Below, in pieces: positions 1 to 8,471 of a stretch of 58,613 nt of DNA (the stretch's first letter is position 1; each line of letters opens with the position of its first letter). The stretch is from Parachlamydia acanthamoebae (lineage in GTDB: Bacteria; Chlamydiota; Chlamydiia; Chlamydiales; Parachlamydiaceae). The notes beneath the pieces were generated by a model that saw nothing but the letters and a program-made list of their open reading frames with translations, made no database searches and was not told where the DNA came from. The position numbers and the translations under genes are program-made. Location: the NCBI RefSeq assembly GCF_000875975.1, contig NZ_BAWW01000025.1, positions 1-58,613 of the forward strand, written 5' to 3'.

Positions 1-82
1 GGGAAGAAGTCTTTAACGTGAAATACACAGCTTAATTTTTAAAAAATTGGATGCGCTATTAGATGCTCAAAACACAACATTT

Positions 83-529
83 GACAATATCTCCACCAGT
101 AGATCAATAGAGCCTAAATGTAAATATTAACACCTCCGATTACACATCGGAATCGCTAATCCATTTTCTTAAGCGAAAGAAAAACAAGATAACATTTTTT
201 AAAGGATCCAACCAAGCCCTCCAAGACGTTGAAAAAACGATCGAACACACTAGCGTTTCTGTATTACTGCAACTTTGTATGACAAGATTATATTTAGGAG
301 AAAAATGGACGACTATGTAAAAAAAGTAGAATAGAGAGAAAGAGAAGAACGAGAGCTTGCTATGGCAAAATAAAAAATCAAACTACAGCTTCCCTATTGG
401 TTTCAAACTGGCAAAAATCTATGTATATATGGGCAAAACTCTCAAGGATATGTTGTCGGTGATTCTGAAACAATCTACTTGAGAAGACGATATGCATTTC
501 TAGCTGTTCCTGTAGGGGCTAAAATGTAA
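83..529 (+). pseudogene. decayed reading frame, possible HAF-like repeat remnant
   Basis: No intact gene lies here. A plus-strand frame reads ISPPVDQ, then a stop, then about 75 sense codons to a stop near 316. From the ATG at 305 the next frame continues with two in-frame stops (after MDDYVKKVE and after ELAMAK) and closes at 529. The last part contains NSQGYVVGDSE followed by RYAFLA, which looks like a HAF repeat (IN..GQVVG ... AFLW). The long interrupted frames suggest a once-intact gene with at least one frameshift and three stops. The family is uncertain, and chance similarity is possible because the match is short. Confidence 0.35.
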
Positions 530-609
530 CGAAGATCCAAAATTATTAAAATATACATACCATCAATTACATTCTGGACTGAGCGAGATAAGATGATAAT
601 CGTAATTAA

Positions 610-1103
610 TCATATCTTTGCCAAGCAAATAATTTGATCATGATCATTAATATCAATAGCTTCTAATAGACTGTAATTGAGATTTTTATCGATTAACTCA
701 TTTAAATCTACCATTCCGCTCTGTTTTGTCCAGATAAACGCTCTTCTGGAACCATATCCCAATCGTAAAAATCATTTACATCTCTATTCCCACTGATTCC
801 AACAACATCTCCATTCCTATTAATTGAATAAGCAATGGAATCTTCGTCGTTTTCCAAATTTCCCAGATCAAATAATGAACCATTTTCCCATAAAAAAGCA
901 TGATATGAATATTTATTATTTTCCTTCTTAATATTTAATTCAGATAATCCAACAACTTGCTTTGAGTCATTTATGCTTGTAGCACAACTACAAAATTTAT
1001 CTTCACAACCTAAATTACCGAGAGAAACTATTTTTCTCTGAGAAAACGCATACATACAATTAGGCACAAGACAGCAAAAATCAATGATTGATTTGATAAA
1101 CAA
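610..1103 (-). pseudogene. frameshifted HAF-repeat (exported beta-repeat) protein
   Basis: The N-terminal part (131 codons, 1103 to 708) begins with a hydrophobic signal-like stretch (MFIKSIIDFCCLVPNCMYAF). It then has HAF-type repeats: SLGNLG...SINDSKQVVG and HAFLWENGSLFDLGNL...AYSINRNGDVVG. It stops at 708, but the adjacent frame continues with AFIWTKQSGMVDLNELI ... LLEAIDINDHDQII to a stop at 610. That matches the usual closing part of HAF proteins (AFLW..G.M.DLN.LI ... A..IND.GQI). One frameshift near 745-760 therefore separates the two parts. The family is named for a conserved His-Ala-Phe motif and its function is unknown. The gene is divergent from the dehydrogenase at 1148. Confidence 0.65.
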
Positions 1104-1147
1104 TTTTGGATAATGTCCAAATTATCCAATTTAAAGAGAAAATTGAC

Positions 1148-1894
1148 ATGGGTGAGTTTACAAACAAAGTGGTTGTTATCACGGGTGGCAATAGCGGTAT
1201 CGGAGAAGCCATTGCAAAAAAGTTTGATCAAGAAGGCGCCAAAATTGTGATTTTTGGACGCGATCAAAATCGATTAGAGACTGTTTGCAAAGAACTAAAT
1301 CAAGCTGTTTATGTGCAGGGAGATGTGCGTCTTATTCCTGATTTAGATAAGTTATTTGCCACGGCGATTCAAAACTTTGGGAAAATCGATGTTTTAGTGG
1401 CAAATGCGGGCATTTCGACCAGAAAAAAAATCGAGGAAGTCGATGAAGAACTATTTGATGAAATGGTCTCCATTAACTATAAGGGCGTTTATTTTACCGT
1501 TCAACGCTCCATTCCCCACTTAAATACAAATTCTTCCGTTATTCTCATATCTTCAGCAGCGGCTCATAAAGGTTGGCGCTTTCATAGTGTTTATTCCTCC
1601 ACAAAGGCGGCTGTGAGTATGCTTGCGCGTAATTTCGCAGCAGATCTCATTGACAAAGGGATTCGTGTAAATGCTGTATCACCAGGATTTACCGATACAC
1701 CAATTTTTGATGAAACGAAAGCTGTCAATCCCAAGCAATTGGAAGAATTCACAAAGGGAATTCCTTTAAAAAGATTCGCTAATTCGGAAGAGATAGCTGA
1801 ATCTGTCGCCTTCTTAGCTTCTTCAAAAGCCACTTATATTGTAGGGGTTGACCTAGTTGTTGATGGAGGAGCGAGTTCCATATATCCTCTTTAG
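1148..1894 (+). CDS. short-chain dehydrogenase/reductase (SDR, classical)
   Basis: A 248-aa NAD(P)-dependent oxidoreductase of the classical SDR family. Visible are the cofactor motif TGGNSGIG (residues 12-19), NAGIS in the middle, a catalytic Ser in ILISSAAA and the YSSTKAA catalytic Tyr/Lys pair. The C-terminal VVDGGASS segment is typical of the FabG-like subgroup. The frame is open back to 1106, but MGEFTNKVVVITGG is the usual N-terminus and AAAGAG precedes ATG 1148. Substrate cannot be told from sequence. It is followed after about 90 bp by the ABC-F gene and is probably independent of the decayed gene upstream. Confidence 0.85.
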   Translation: MGEFTNKVVVITGGNSGIGEAIAKKFDQEGAKIVIFGRDQNRLETVCKELNQAVYVQGDVRLIPDLDKLFATAIQNFGKIDVLVANAGISTRKKIEEVDEELFDEMVSINYKGVYFTVQRSIPHLNTNSSVILISSAAAHKGWRFHSVYSSTKAAVSMLARNFAADLIDKGIRVNAVSPGFTDTPIFDETKAVNPKQLEEFTKGIPLKRFANSEEIAESVAFLASSKATYIVGVDLVVDGGASSIYPL

Positions 1895-1982
1895 CTTTCA
1901 AATTTCCCTAACAAAAAGTTAGTTTTTACTTTTTCTATAACTTGTGATATCATGAATACTTTTTTCAATAAAAGTTGTCGTT

Positions 1983-3473
1983 ATGCAAGTAAATGATTTA
2001 TCCCTCGCCTATCATGGTATCAATTTATTCGAAAATGCTTCTTTCAGTATTCAACCTGGAGAGCGATGTGCGTTCGTCGGACGCAATGGAGCGGGTAAGT
2101 CTTCCCTTTTTCGCTTATTAACAGGCAAAGAAGTTCCTGACAAAGGAACGATCTCGAAACCCAAAAACTACATCATTGGAGTTCTCGATCAGCACATTGT
2201 CTTTACTCAACCCACATTAATCGAAGAAGCCGCATTGGGTCTACGTGAAGACGAACGAGACTATATTTATAAAGCTGAGGCCATTCTATTTGGATTGGGC
2301 TTTAAAGAAGAAGATCTCGACCGCTCTCCTAACGAATTTTCCGGAGGATATCAGCTTCGACTTCACCTTGCAAAAGTTCTCGTTGGGGAGCCAGATTGCC
2401 TATTATTGGATGAACCAACTAACTATTTGGATATTGTCTCCATCCGCTGGTTTACGAAATTCTTACAAGAATGGAAAGGCGAATTTATTTTAATTTCCCA
2501 TGACCGAGAATTCTTGGATAGTATCTCCACACACACTATGGGTATCCATCGACAAAAAGTGACGAAAGTCAAAGGAAATACGCTCGATTTCTTCGAACAA
2601 ATTATGCAACGAGAAGAAATCCATGAAAAAACCCGTCAAAACCTCGAAAAAAAACGGGAACATCTTCAAGGGTTTATTGATCGGTTTGGTGCAAAAGCTT
2701 CCAAAGCAACGCAAGCACAATCCAAGCAGAAATTATTAAGCCGTATTCCGGTACTTGACGACTTAAAAAAACTTCTGCAGTTAGATTTTCAATTTAATAT
2801 CGCCAATTTCCCGGGCAAGAAAATGTTAGAAGCTCAATCTCTTTCGTTTTCTTACGACGCAAATGCTCCCCGCCCTTTAATTGAAGATTTTTCCTTAACG
2901 ATCGAAAAAGGAGATCGTATTGCCATTATTGGGAAAAATGGACGGGGGAAATCCACGATTTTAAAACTACTGGCCGATGAACTAAATCCCGCTTCGGGGT
3001 TTACCAAACGTTCAGATAATCTTTCGATCGGCTATTTTGGCCAAACAAATATTGACCGATTACACCCGCGCCATTCGATCGAAGAAGAAATTGCAGCAGC
3101 GAATCCCAAACTTAATCTGACACAAATCAAAGCGATTTGTGGATTGATGATGTTCAGCGGAGATAAATCCCGCAAACTCAATGGCGTGCTATCGGGTGGA
3201 GAAAAAAGCCGGGTATTGATTGGCAAAATCATTGCCTCTCCTTGCAATTTATTGTTGCTTGATGAACCAACACACCACTTAGATATGGAATCCATTGAAG
3301 CTTTGATTGATGCCATTGAAGATTTTGATGGTGCTGTCATCATCGTTACACATAGTGAATTAATCCTAAAGCGCATGCAACTGGATAAAATTGTGGTCTG
3401 TCACCAAGGTAAACAAGAATTACACTTAGGGACTTACGAAGATTTCCTAGATAAGCATGGTTGGCAAGACTAA
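1983..3473 (+). CDS. ABC-F family ATPase (ribosome-associated type)
   Basis: A 496-aa protein of two ABC ATPase domains with no membrane segment, the hallmark of the ABC-F class (Uup/YheS/EttA relatives, translation factors or antibiotic-resistance proteins acting at the ribosomal E site). Domain 1 has GRNGAGKS, FSGGYQLRL and LLLDEPTNYLD. Domain 2 has GKNGRGKS, LSGGEKSRV and LLLDEPTHHLD. The charged linker between them (about residues 205-260, FIDRFGAKASKATQAQSK) corresponds to the P-site tRNA interaction motif and most resembles YheS-like members. The start MQVNDLSLAYHG matches the family. The exact subfamily is not certain. Confidence 0.85.
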   Translation: MQVNDLSLAYHGINLFENASFSIQPGERCAFVGRNGAGKSSLFRLLTGKEVPDKGTISKPKNYIIGVLDQHIVFTQPTLIEEAALGLREDERDYIYKAEAILFGLGFKEEDLDRSPNEFSGGYQLRLHLAKVLVGEPDCLLLDEPTNYLDIVSIRWFTKFLQEWKGEFILISHDREFLDSISTHTMGIHRQKVTKVKGNTLDFFEQIMQREEIHEKTRQNLEKKREHLQGFIDRFGAKASKATQAQSKQKLLSRIPVLDDLKKLLQLDFQFNIANFPGKKMLEAQSLSFSYDANAPRPLIEDFSLTIEKGDRIAIIGKNGRGKSTILKLLADELNPASGFTKRSDNLSIGYFGQTNIDRLHPRHSIEEEIAAANPKLNLTQIKAICGLMMFSGDKSRKLNGVLSGGEKSRVLIGKIIASPCNLLLLDEPTHHLDMESIEALIDAIEDFDGAVIIVTHSELILKRMQLDKIVVCHQGKQELHLGTYEDFLDKHGWQD

Positions 3474-3534
3474 AAGATAGACGTTTTACTTTTTTTTTGT
3501 TAATTCTCCATTAATGTCTTCATGAGGTTAACAA

Positions 3535-4899
3535 ATGAAAATATGGGCCTATTTGTTCTGCATCGCCTGCTTTTTTCTTTTTTTAGAACTAAAGTCCGTC
3601 ATAGAGTTAACCACATCATCAAAAAAGATTATCGTTAACAACAAAGAAGCCGAAATTTTAACCATTTCGCAACCTGACGGAACACTGGGGATTAGAACAA
3701 ACAAAAGCCTCGCTTTCGATGTAATTCTTAAAAATCGTTTACAGGTACCTACATCTATTCATTGGCATGGGTTGATCTTACCCAATAACCAAGATGGCGT
3801 TGCATTTGTCACTCAATTTCCTCTCTATCCAGGACAACTCTACCATTACAAATTTCCTCTTCTGCAGTCCGGCACATTTTGGATGCACTCCCATTTTGGT
3901 TTGCAAGAACAAAAGCTTTTGGGAGCACCCCTCATCATTTATGCACCAGAAGATGAGAAAATTGCGGATCAAGAAGTCATTCTTTTTCTCGGAGATTTCT
4001 CTTTCAAAACACCTTCAGAGATTTACAAAGAACTGCAGTGCAAAACCATATCGGGAGACATGAAAAAAAACACATCAGACATTGTAGAAGTTGAGTATGA
4101 TGCTTTTTTGACCAATTACCATACGCTAGAAAGTCCAGAAGTCATAGATGTGGAAGCAAATAAAAAAATTCGGCTACGCATCATTAATGGGGCGAGCTCC
4201 ACAAATTTCTTCATTTCGTTAGAAAATTTAATCGGTGCAGCCATTGCTGTCGATGGCAATCAAATTCAGCCTTTGCAAAATACACGATTTGAATTAGCTG
4301 TCGCACAACGAATCGATATTTTAGTTACAATCCCCTCACAAGGTGGATTTTTCCCCATTCTTGCCCAAGCAGAAGGGACAGACAGACAAACAGGGCTCGT
4401 TTTAGCGACAAAAAATGCAAATCCCATCAAACTACCCGAAAAAGCTTCTAAGCAAGCTGGGGCCCTGACAAATGTTCAAGAGCTTAACTTACATGCTAAA
4501 TATTCTTTATCAAATCGAAAGGTGGATAATCAAGTTACAGTTGAGCTTGGGGGCAATATGGAGAAGTACATATGGACATTAAATGGTCAAACATGGCCTG
4601 AAGTGACACCCATCATCGTTGAAAAGGGACAACGCGTTGAAATGCTCTTTAAAAATAACACCTCGATGTCACATCCTATGCACTTACATGGACATGTCTT
4701 TCAAGTCACTCAAATCAATGGACAAAGTTTTAGTGGAGCTATGCGTGATACAGTTTTAATTACTCCCTATTCCACTTTGTCCATTCAATTTGATGCAGAT
4801 AACCCAGGCGTATGGCCTTTGCACTGCCACATCCTTTATCATTTAGAGGCCGGTATGTTTACCATCGTCCGCTATAAAGATTTTGAACAACCTCTTTAA
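3535..4899 (+). CDS. exported multicopper oxidase
   Basis: A 454-aa multicopper oxidase with an N-terminal hydrophobic signal/anchor (residues 3-18). All four copper-ligand blocks are visible: HWHG (76-79), HSH (118-120), HPMHLHGH (380-387) and HCHILYHLEAGM (430-441), giving complete T1, T2 and T3 sites with Met as the T1 axial ligand. Such enzymes couple oxidation of a substrate (Cu(I), Fe(II), Mn(II) or phenolics) to four-electron reduction of O2 to water in the periplasm. No Met-rich copper-detoxification insert typical of CueO is seen, so the substrate is open. Its 3' end overlaps the convergent downstream gene by 41 bp. Confidence 0.9.
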   Translation: MKIWAYLFCIACFFLFLELKSVIELTTSSKKIIVNNKEAEILTISQPDGTLGIRTNKSLAFDVILKNRLQVPTSIHWHGLILPNNQDGVAFVTQFPLYPGQLYHYKFPLLQSGTFWMHSHFGLQEQKLLGAPLIIYAPEDEKIADQEVILFLGDFSFKTPSEIYKELQCKTISGDMKKNTSDIVEVEYDAFLTNYHTLESPEVIDVEANKKIRLRIINGASSTNFFISLENLIGAAIAVDGNQIQPLQNTRFELAVAQRIDILVTIPSQGGFFPILAQAEGTDRQTGLVLATKNANPIKLPEKASKQAGALTNVQELNLHAKYSLSNRKVDNQVTVELGGNMEKYIWTLNGQTWPEVTPIIVEKGQRVEMLFKNNTSMSHPMHLHGHVFQVTQINGQSFSGAMRDTVLITPYSTLSIQFDADNPGVWPLHCHILYHLEAGMFTIVRYKDFEQPL

Positions 4900-6520
4900 A
4901 GCTAACTTTAGGCTTATTTTTTAATGTTTCGAAAGAAGCCGCAGAAAAGCTGTATCCTATACCAGATAACCCATGGATAAATGTTGCAGGACGATTAAGA
5001 TCGGAAGACAACTCCACAAATTCAGGTACATTGCTGACATCTGTTTTTCGCGAGCAACTCCCTGCGGAGATCATCGTCCATTTTCCGATACAATAAGCCT
5101 CGATATTTCGACACATATTTTCTAAATCATCTTTATTGGCAACCAAGTCGTTAAAATGGGCTCCCTGGCTAGCTCTAACATAAAATAATACACATGTGTC
5201 GGATATATCCCCTTTCCACATTGTCAAATGCAAATTGCTGAGATTCGCTGCAGGCAAAATACCATTCATAAGTTCAGCAAATTTTTCCTCCGAAATGGTA
5301 TCTTGTCCAAAGCGTTGGGCTAATTCATGCTTATCAATGGAACATTCCCATAAAACGCTGTTGCCTGTTACTGGCACTTCACGCCATAGAGGTGTTGTAC
5401 TGCTATACTTAAAAACTTGGTTATGACCAAGAGAACCGAAAAAACTCTTAATTGCAATTTTACGCATTTTTCTATCGAGTGACTCCTCCAAAACTTTGCA
5501 TGGAGCCCCCGAGCCTTCCAAATAAAGTGCTTTTAGATTCGCCTGATACGTCGAAAAAATATGGGGATAGTTTTCTTCCAGATAACTTGCAATCCTCCGC
5601 GGAGTCTCTGGATAAAACTTTCCATCTTGAGGAATTTTAAGAACTTGTAAGCCACTATTTTGCTTAAGGAATGTCTCTCGCATGACTTCATCGGCGCTCG
5701 CGAACTCACAATCAATTCCCAATTCATTCCATAGTCTTTTTTTATTTTGCATTCCTTCATGATTGGGGGACCAGTAAACGCGGCCCGTTCTAGAAAAGGA
5801 GGGTTGTCCTTGGTGCGCAAGAATCCGTTTGCTCAAGGCTTCGTGATAGTCTAAAGATTCCACGACAGCCGCACAGAGCCATCTATCTTCCGCACTAATA
5901 CCACGGGCATCCGTAAGCTTACGTTTGAGAAATTGCTTAGCAAAATGTCCATATAAACATGCAACTTTGAAAGGTGCATGCTTAGCTTCCTCAAAAGAAA
6001 ATTTTAAATAGGAATATTCCTTCAAATTCGCAGGATTACGTTTGGGAAGCATCTTTGGGCCAAAACCTGCTAATAATTCTGGCAAGTTATAGCAAGGCCA
6101 TTCACTTGGATGAACATGAGCCTGATGTCCAGACTGCAAAGATTTTGGGACAAGACCATCATTAACATAAACGACCTTTTCTTTGACCTCTTCCTCCGCT
6201 ATTTTTTCTGTTTTGCGTGCAGCTTGCATCAGCGCAGGCAGTCCGCCTACAAAATAGTGAGTATCGCCAAAACTAGAATCACTCTTTGAGGCTTGCTTGA
6301 TATAAACTTTAGTGTTTTCTTCCCAATCCCTTTCTAAAGGCACTGCAGGTAAGTTATTGAGTTGTGTTGTCTTCATTAAGCACTCTATTTTTTTTAATCT
6401 CGGATTGTATGGACGCAATAATTCCAAAATCCGGCTTCCTGACACATGTCGAGGAAATACTTGGGGAAGCATAATAGGAAAAAGACGGGATGAATTCTGA
6501 CGTGCAGAAGTAATATTCAT
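4859..6520 (-). CDS. putative FAD-dependent oxidoreductase-like protein (divergent DAO fold)
   Basis: A 553-aa protein of uncertain family. The N-terminal 80 residues look like an extra segment. Then come VGGLPALMQAAR and SGHQAHVHP, which resemble a degenerate FAD-binding beta-alpha-beta plus the following loop of DAO-type oxidoreductases. Later segments (GRVYWSPNHEGMQNKK; IPQDGKFYPETPRRIASYL; FIHGLSGIGYSFS) fit the substrate-binding part of that fold. The canonical GxGxxG is not intact, so activity is doubtful. A TTG codon at 6532 would also be in frame, but ATG 6520 has GAGAG about 5 bases upstream. Overlaps the multicopper oxidase gene tail-to-tail by 41 bp. Function is inferred only from fold-level resemblance. 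Confidence 0.55.
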   Translation of the reverse strand: MNITSARQNSSRLFPIMLPQVFPRHVSGSRILELLRPYNPRLKKIECLMKTTQLNNLPAVPLERDWEENTKVYIKQASKSDSSFGDTHYFVGGLPALMQAARKTEKIAEEEVKEKVVYVNDGLVPKSLQSGHQAHVHPSEWPCYNLPELLAGFGPKMLPKRNPANLKEYSYLKFSFEEAKHAPFKVACLYGHFAKQFLKRKLTDARGISAEDRWLCAAVVESLDYHEALSKRILAHQGQPSFSRTGRVYWSPNHEGMQNKKRLWNELGIDCEFASADEVMRETFLKQNSGLQVLKIPQDGKFYPETPRRIASYLEENYPHIFSTYQANLKALYLEGSGAPCKVLEESLDRKMRKIAIKSFFGSLGHNQVFKYSSTTPLWREVPVTGNSVLWECSIDKHELAQRFGQDTISEEKFAELMNGILPAANLSNLHLTMWKGDISDTCVLFYVRASQGAHFNDLVANKDDLENMCRNIEAYCIGKWTMISAGSCSRKTDVSNVPEFVELSSDLNRPATFIHGLSGIGYSFSAASFETLKNKPKVSFKEVVQNLYSGRW

Positions 6521-6626
6521 AAAAGCTCTCAAAAATAGATAAAATGTGGGATTTTTTTTTAGATCACAAAATACATATCAGTATTGATCATAATGATCAA
6601 ACATTATTACATTTCGTAAGAATTTA

Positions 6627-7553
6627 TTAAGATTGATATGCGGATTCTTGGAACATGAATAAATTTAAAACTATACCTGATAAAATAGTCATTATCCCTA
6701 GAATCTCAATGTTTTCAGGAAATTTCCAATTAGCTAAATGAATAAAACTTAAGCCAAATACTATTTCTAATACACTCAGTTGACCAGCTAAAGACAAAGG
6801 CAAACGCAGAGTTGCTTGATTCCACATGTAATAACCAAGCCAGGAAGAACAGACTCCAAGGAGAGCTGTTGCTAATAAAAATCCATTCGACATAATAAAA
6901 TAATGATTAATCGATGTGTTAACAAAGAAGAGGCTGGATGTACATAAGAGAACGGTCCAAAGAAAAGTGGCAACACCCAATACAGTAATCCAATCGCTTG
7001 CTTTTAACGAAGAAGTGCTTTTAAGAAAATTGGCACTCCCCGCAATAAAACAAATCCATGTTGCTAGAGAGACCAAACTCCAGAAAAATCCCCAAGCATA
7101 ATTTTCGATACTCACGTTCGTATCCCAGGACAATGTAGGGATATTAACAAAGATAAATCCGACTAAAATGAGCGTACATGGCACGAAAAAATCCCTTAAC
7201 TTTTTTGTCTTTGTCTTCCGAATGTCAATTAAAATCATGCATACAGGTGTTAAGCCAAGCAGCAATGTAGGAATAGTAGAATTCACATAACGCATGCTTA
7301 AAACAAGGCTGCAATAATGGATGAGTGATCCAACTAACGCCAGAATTGCCCCAGCAATCCAAATTCTACGATTAAGAGAAAAAATCAGATCTCTTTTTAG
7401 ACTTAACAAGATGCCAATAGAAAGCATACCATAAAAGAAACAGCGCCCTAGCATTATCTCAAAAGGGGAAAAATCTGGAAAAAGATTGGGAATTACAAAT
7501 ACAAGCCCCCAGCATAAACATGCTCCTATCATATAGGCTATTCCTACAATCAT
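6627..7553 (-). CDS. EamA/DMT-family transporter
   Basis: A 308-aa integral membrane protein with about ten hydrophobic helices arranged as two five-helix halves, as in EamA (DUF6) drug/metabolite transporters. It opens with MIVGIAYMIGACLCWGLVFVIPNLF, the usual first helix with a conserved Trp-Gly. The second half contains LGYYMWNQATLRLPLSLAGQLSVLEIVFG, the typical end-of-family pattern where polar and Pro residues sit in helix 9. Chlamydiae use several DMT proteins for amino acids, SAM and other metabolites, but the substrate here cannot be read from sequence. It stands alone, 93 bp from the dehydrogenase gene upstream. Confidence 0.8.
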   Translation of the reverse strand: MIVGIAYMIGACLCWGLVFVIPNLFPDFSPFEIMLGRCFFYGMLSIGILLSLKRDLIFSLNRRIWIAGAILALVGSLIHYCSLVLSMRYVNSTIPTLLLGLTPVCMILIDIRKTKTKKLRDFFVPCTLILVGFIFVNIPTLSWDTNVSIENYAWGFFWSLVSLATWICFIAGSANFLKSTSSLKASDWITVLGVATFLWTVLLCTSSLFFVNTSINHYFIMSNGFLLATALLGVCSSWLGYYMWNQATLRLPLSLAGQLSVLEIVFGLSFIHLANWKFPENIEILGIMTILSGIVLNLFMFQESAYQS

Positions 7554-7645
7554 TTGATGACCTCCAAATAATATTAGAGAAGTGGAAATCCCTACTATAT
7601 ATTTAAAGATAATTTTGATACATCCTTTCGTGACAAAGAGGCGTC

Positions 7646-8467
7646 TTATTCGTGAATGGAAAGGAAAGAACGAGGTGGAAAGCGAGCACTAATTCGTTTT
7701 TTTAAATAGCCTGCTAACCATTTTTGTGGAAAGAAATGACTTAAAAAAATCCCCACACGATAACGCCAATCAAAAATATGAATGATCTTCTCTTTTTCGA
7801 TTTGCTGCCAAATTTGCTCTGCAGCATATGCCGAAGTCATGGATAAACGTTCATCTTCAAGCTGAGAAGAAAGCTCCCCTCCTGAGGCCCGCTGAGCAAA
7901 AGATGTACTGACCATTCCAGGACACGACGCGAATACACGCACCCCATAAGGCTGTGTCTCAAAATCCAAAGATTGGGAGAAGGCATTGATAAAGGTTTTT
8001 GTTGCTGTATAGGTTGTAAAAGTAGGAAAAATTTCAAATGCGGCCGCAGAAGAGACATTTAGAATAACGCCTCTCTGCCGAGACGAAATGAGCGTGCGCG
8101 CAGCTTCTAATGTAAGTTCAAAAGGCGCGAGCAGATTCACATTTACAATTTCCATTTGCTCTGATGTTTCGTATGTTAAAGCCTCTCCATAAAGACCAAA
8201 ACCTGCATTATTAACCACTAAATCAGGTTTTTCTTGATGCATTTTCTTTATTGCTAATTGACGCCCTTCTTGCGTTCCAAGATCGGCAACGAAAAAAGAA
8301 ACCTCCACTTGGTGCTGTAAAGCTTGCTGCAAATGCTGCAATCGTCCCTCATTACGCCCTGTCAGCAACAATGAGATTCCTTTATTAGCCAAAAGATTGC
8401 AAAGAGCCTCTCCAATTCCTGAAGAGGCCCCCGTGATAAAAGCTTTCGTAAATTTTATGCTTGTCAT
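7646..8467 (-). CDS. short-chain dehydrogenase/reductase, SDR (DltE/YqjQ-like)
   Basis: A 273-aa SDR with TGASSGIGEA near the N-terminus, NNAGFGLYG, a catalytic Ser in ILNVSSAAAF and YTATKTF as the Tyr/Lys pair. The basic, hydrophobic C-terminus (FLSHFFPQKWLAGYLKKR) is typical of SDRs acting on lipid-like substrates. The frame is open to 8584, but that extension lies inside the upstream gene; MTSIKFTKAFITGASSG at 8467 is the natural start. It begins 4 bp after the stop of the HD phosphodiesterase gene, so the two are almost certainly co-transcribed and translationally coupled. Substrate unknown. Confidence 0.85.
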   Translation of the reverse strand: MTSIKFTKAFITGASSGIGEALCNLLANKGISLLLTGRNEGRLQHLQQALQHQVEVSFFVADLGTQEGRQLAIKKMHQEKPDLVVNNAGFGLYGEALTYETSEQMEIVNVNLLAPFELTLEAARTLISSRQRGVILNVSSAAAFEIFPTFTTYTATKTFINAFSQSLDFETQPYGVRVFASCPGMVSTSFAQRASGGELSSQLEDERLSMTSAYAAEQIWQQIEKEKIIHIFDWRYRVGIFLSHFFPQKWLAGYLKKRISARFPPRSFLSIHE

Positions 8468-8471
8468 GAGG

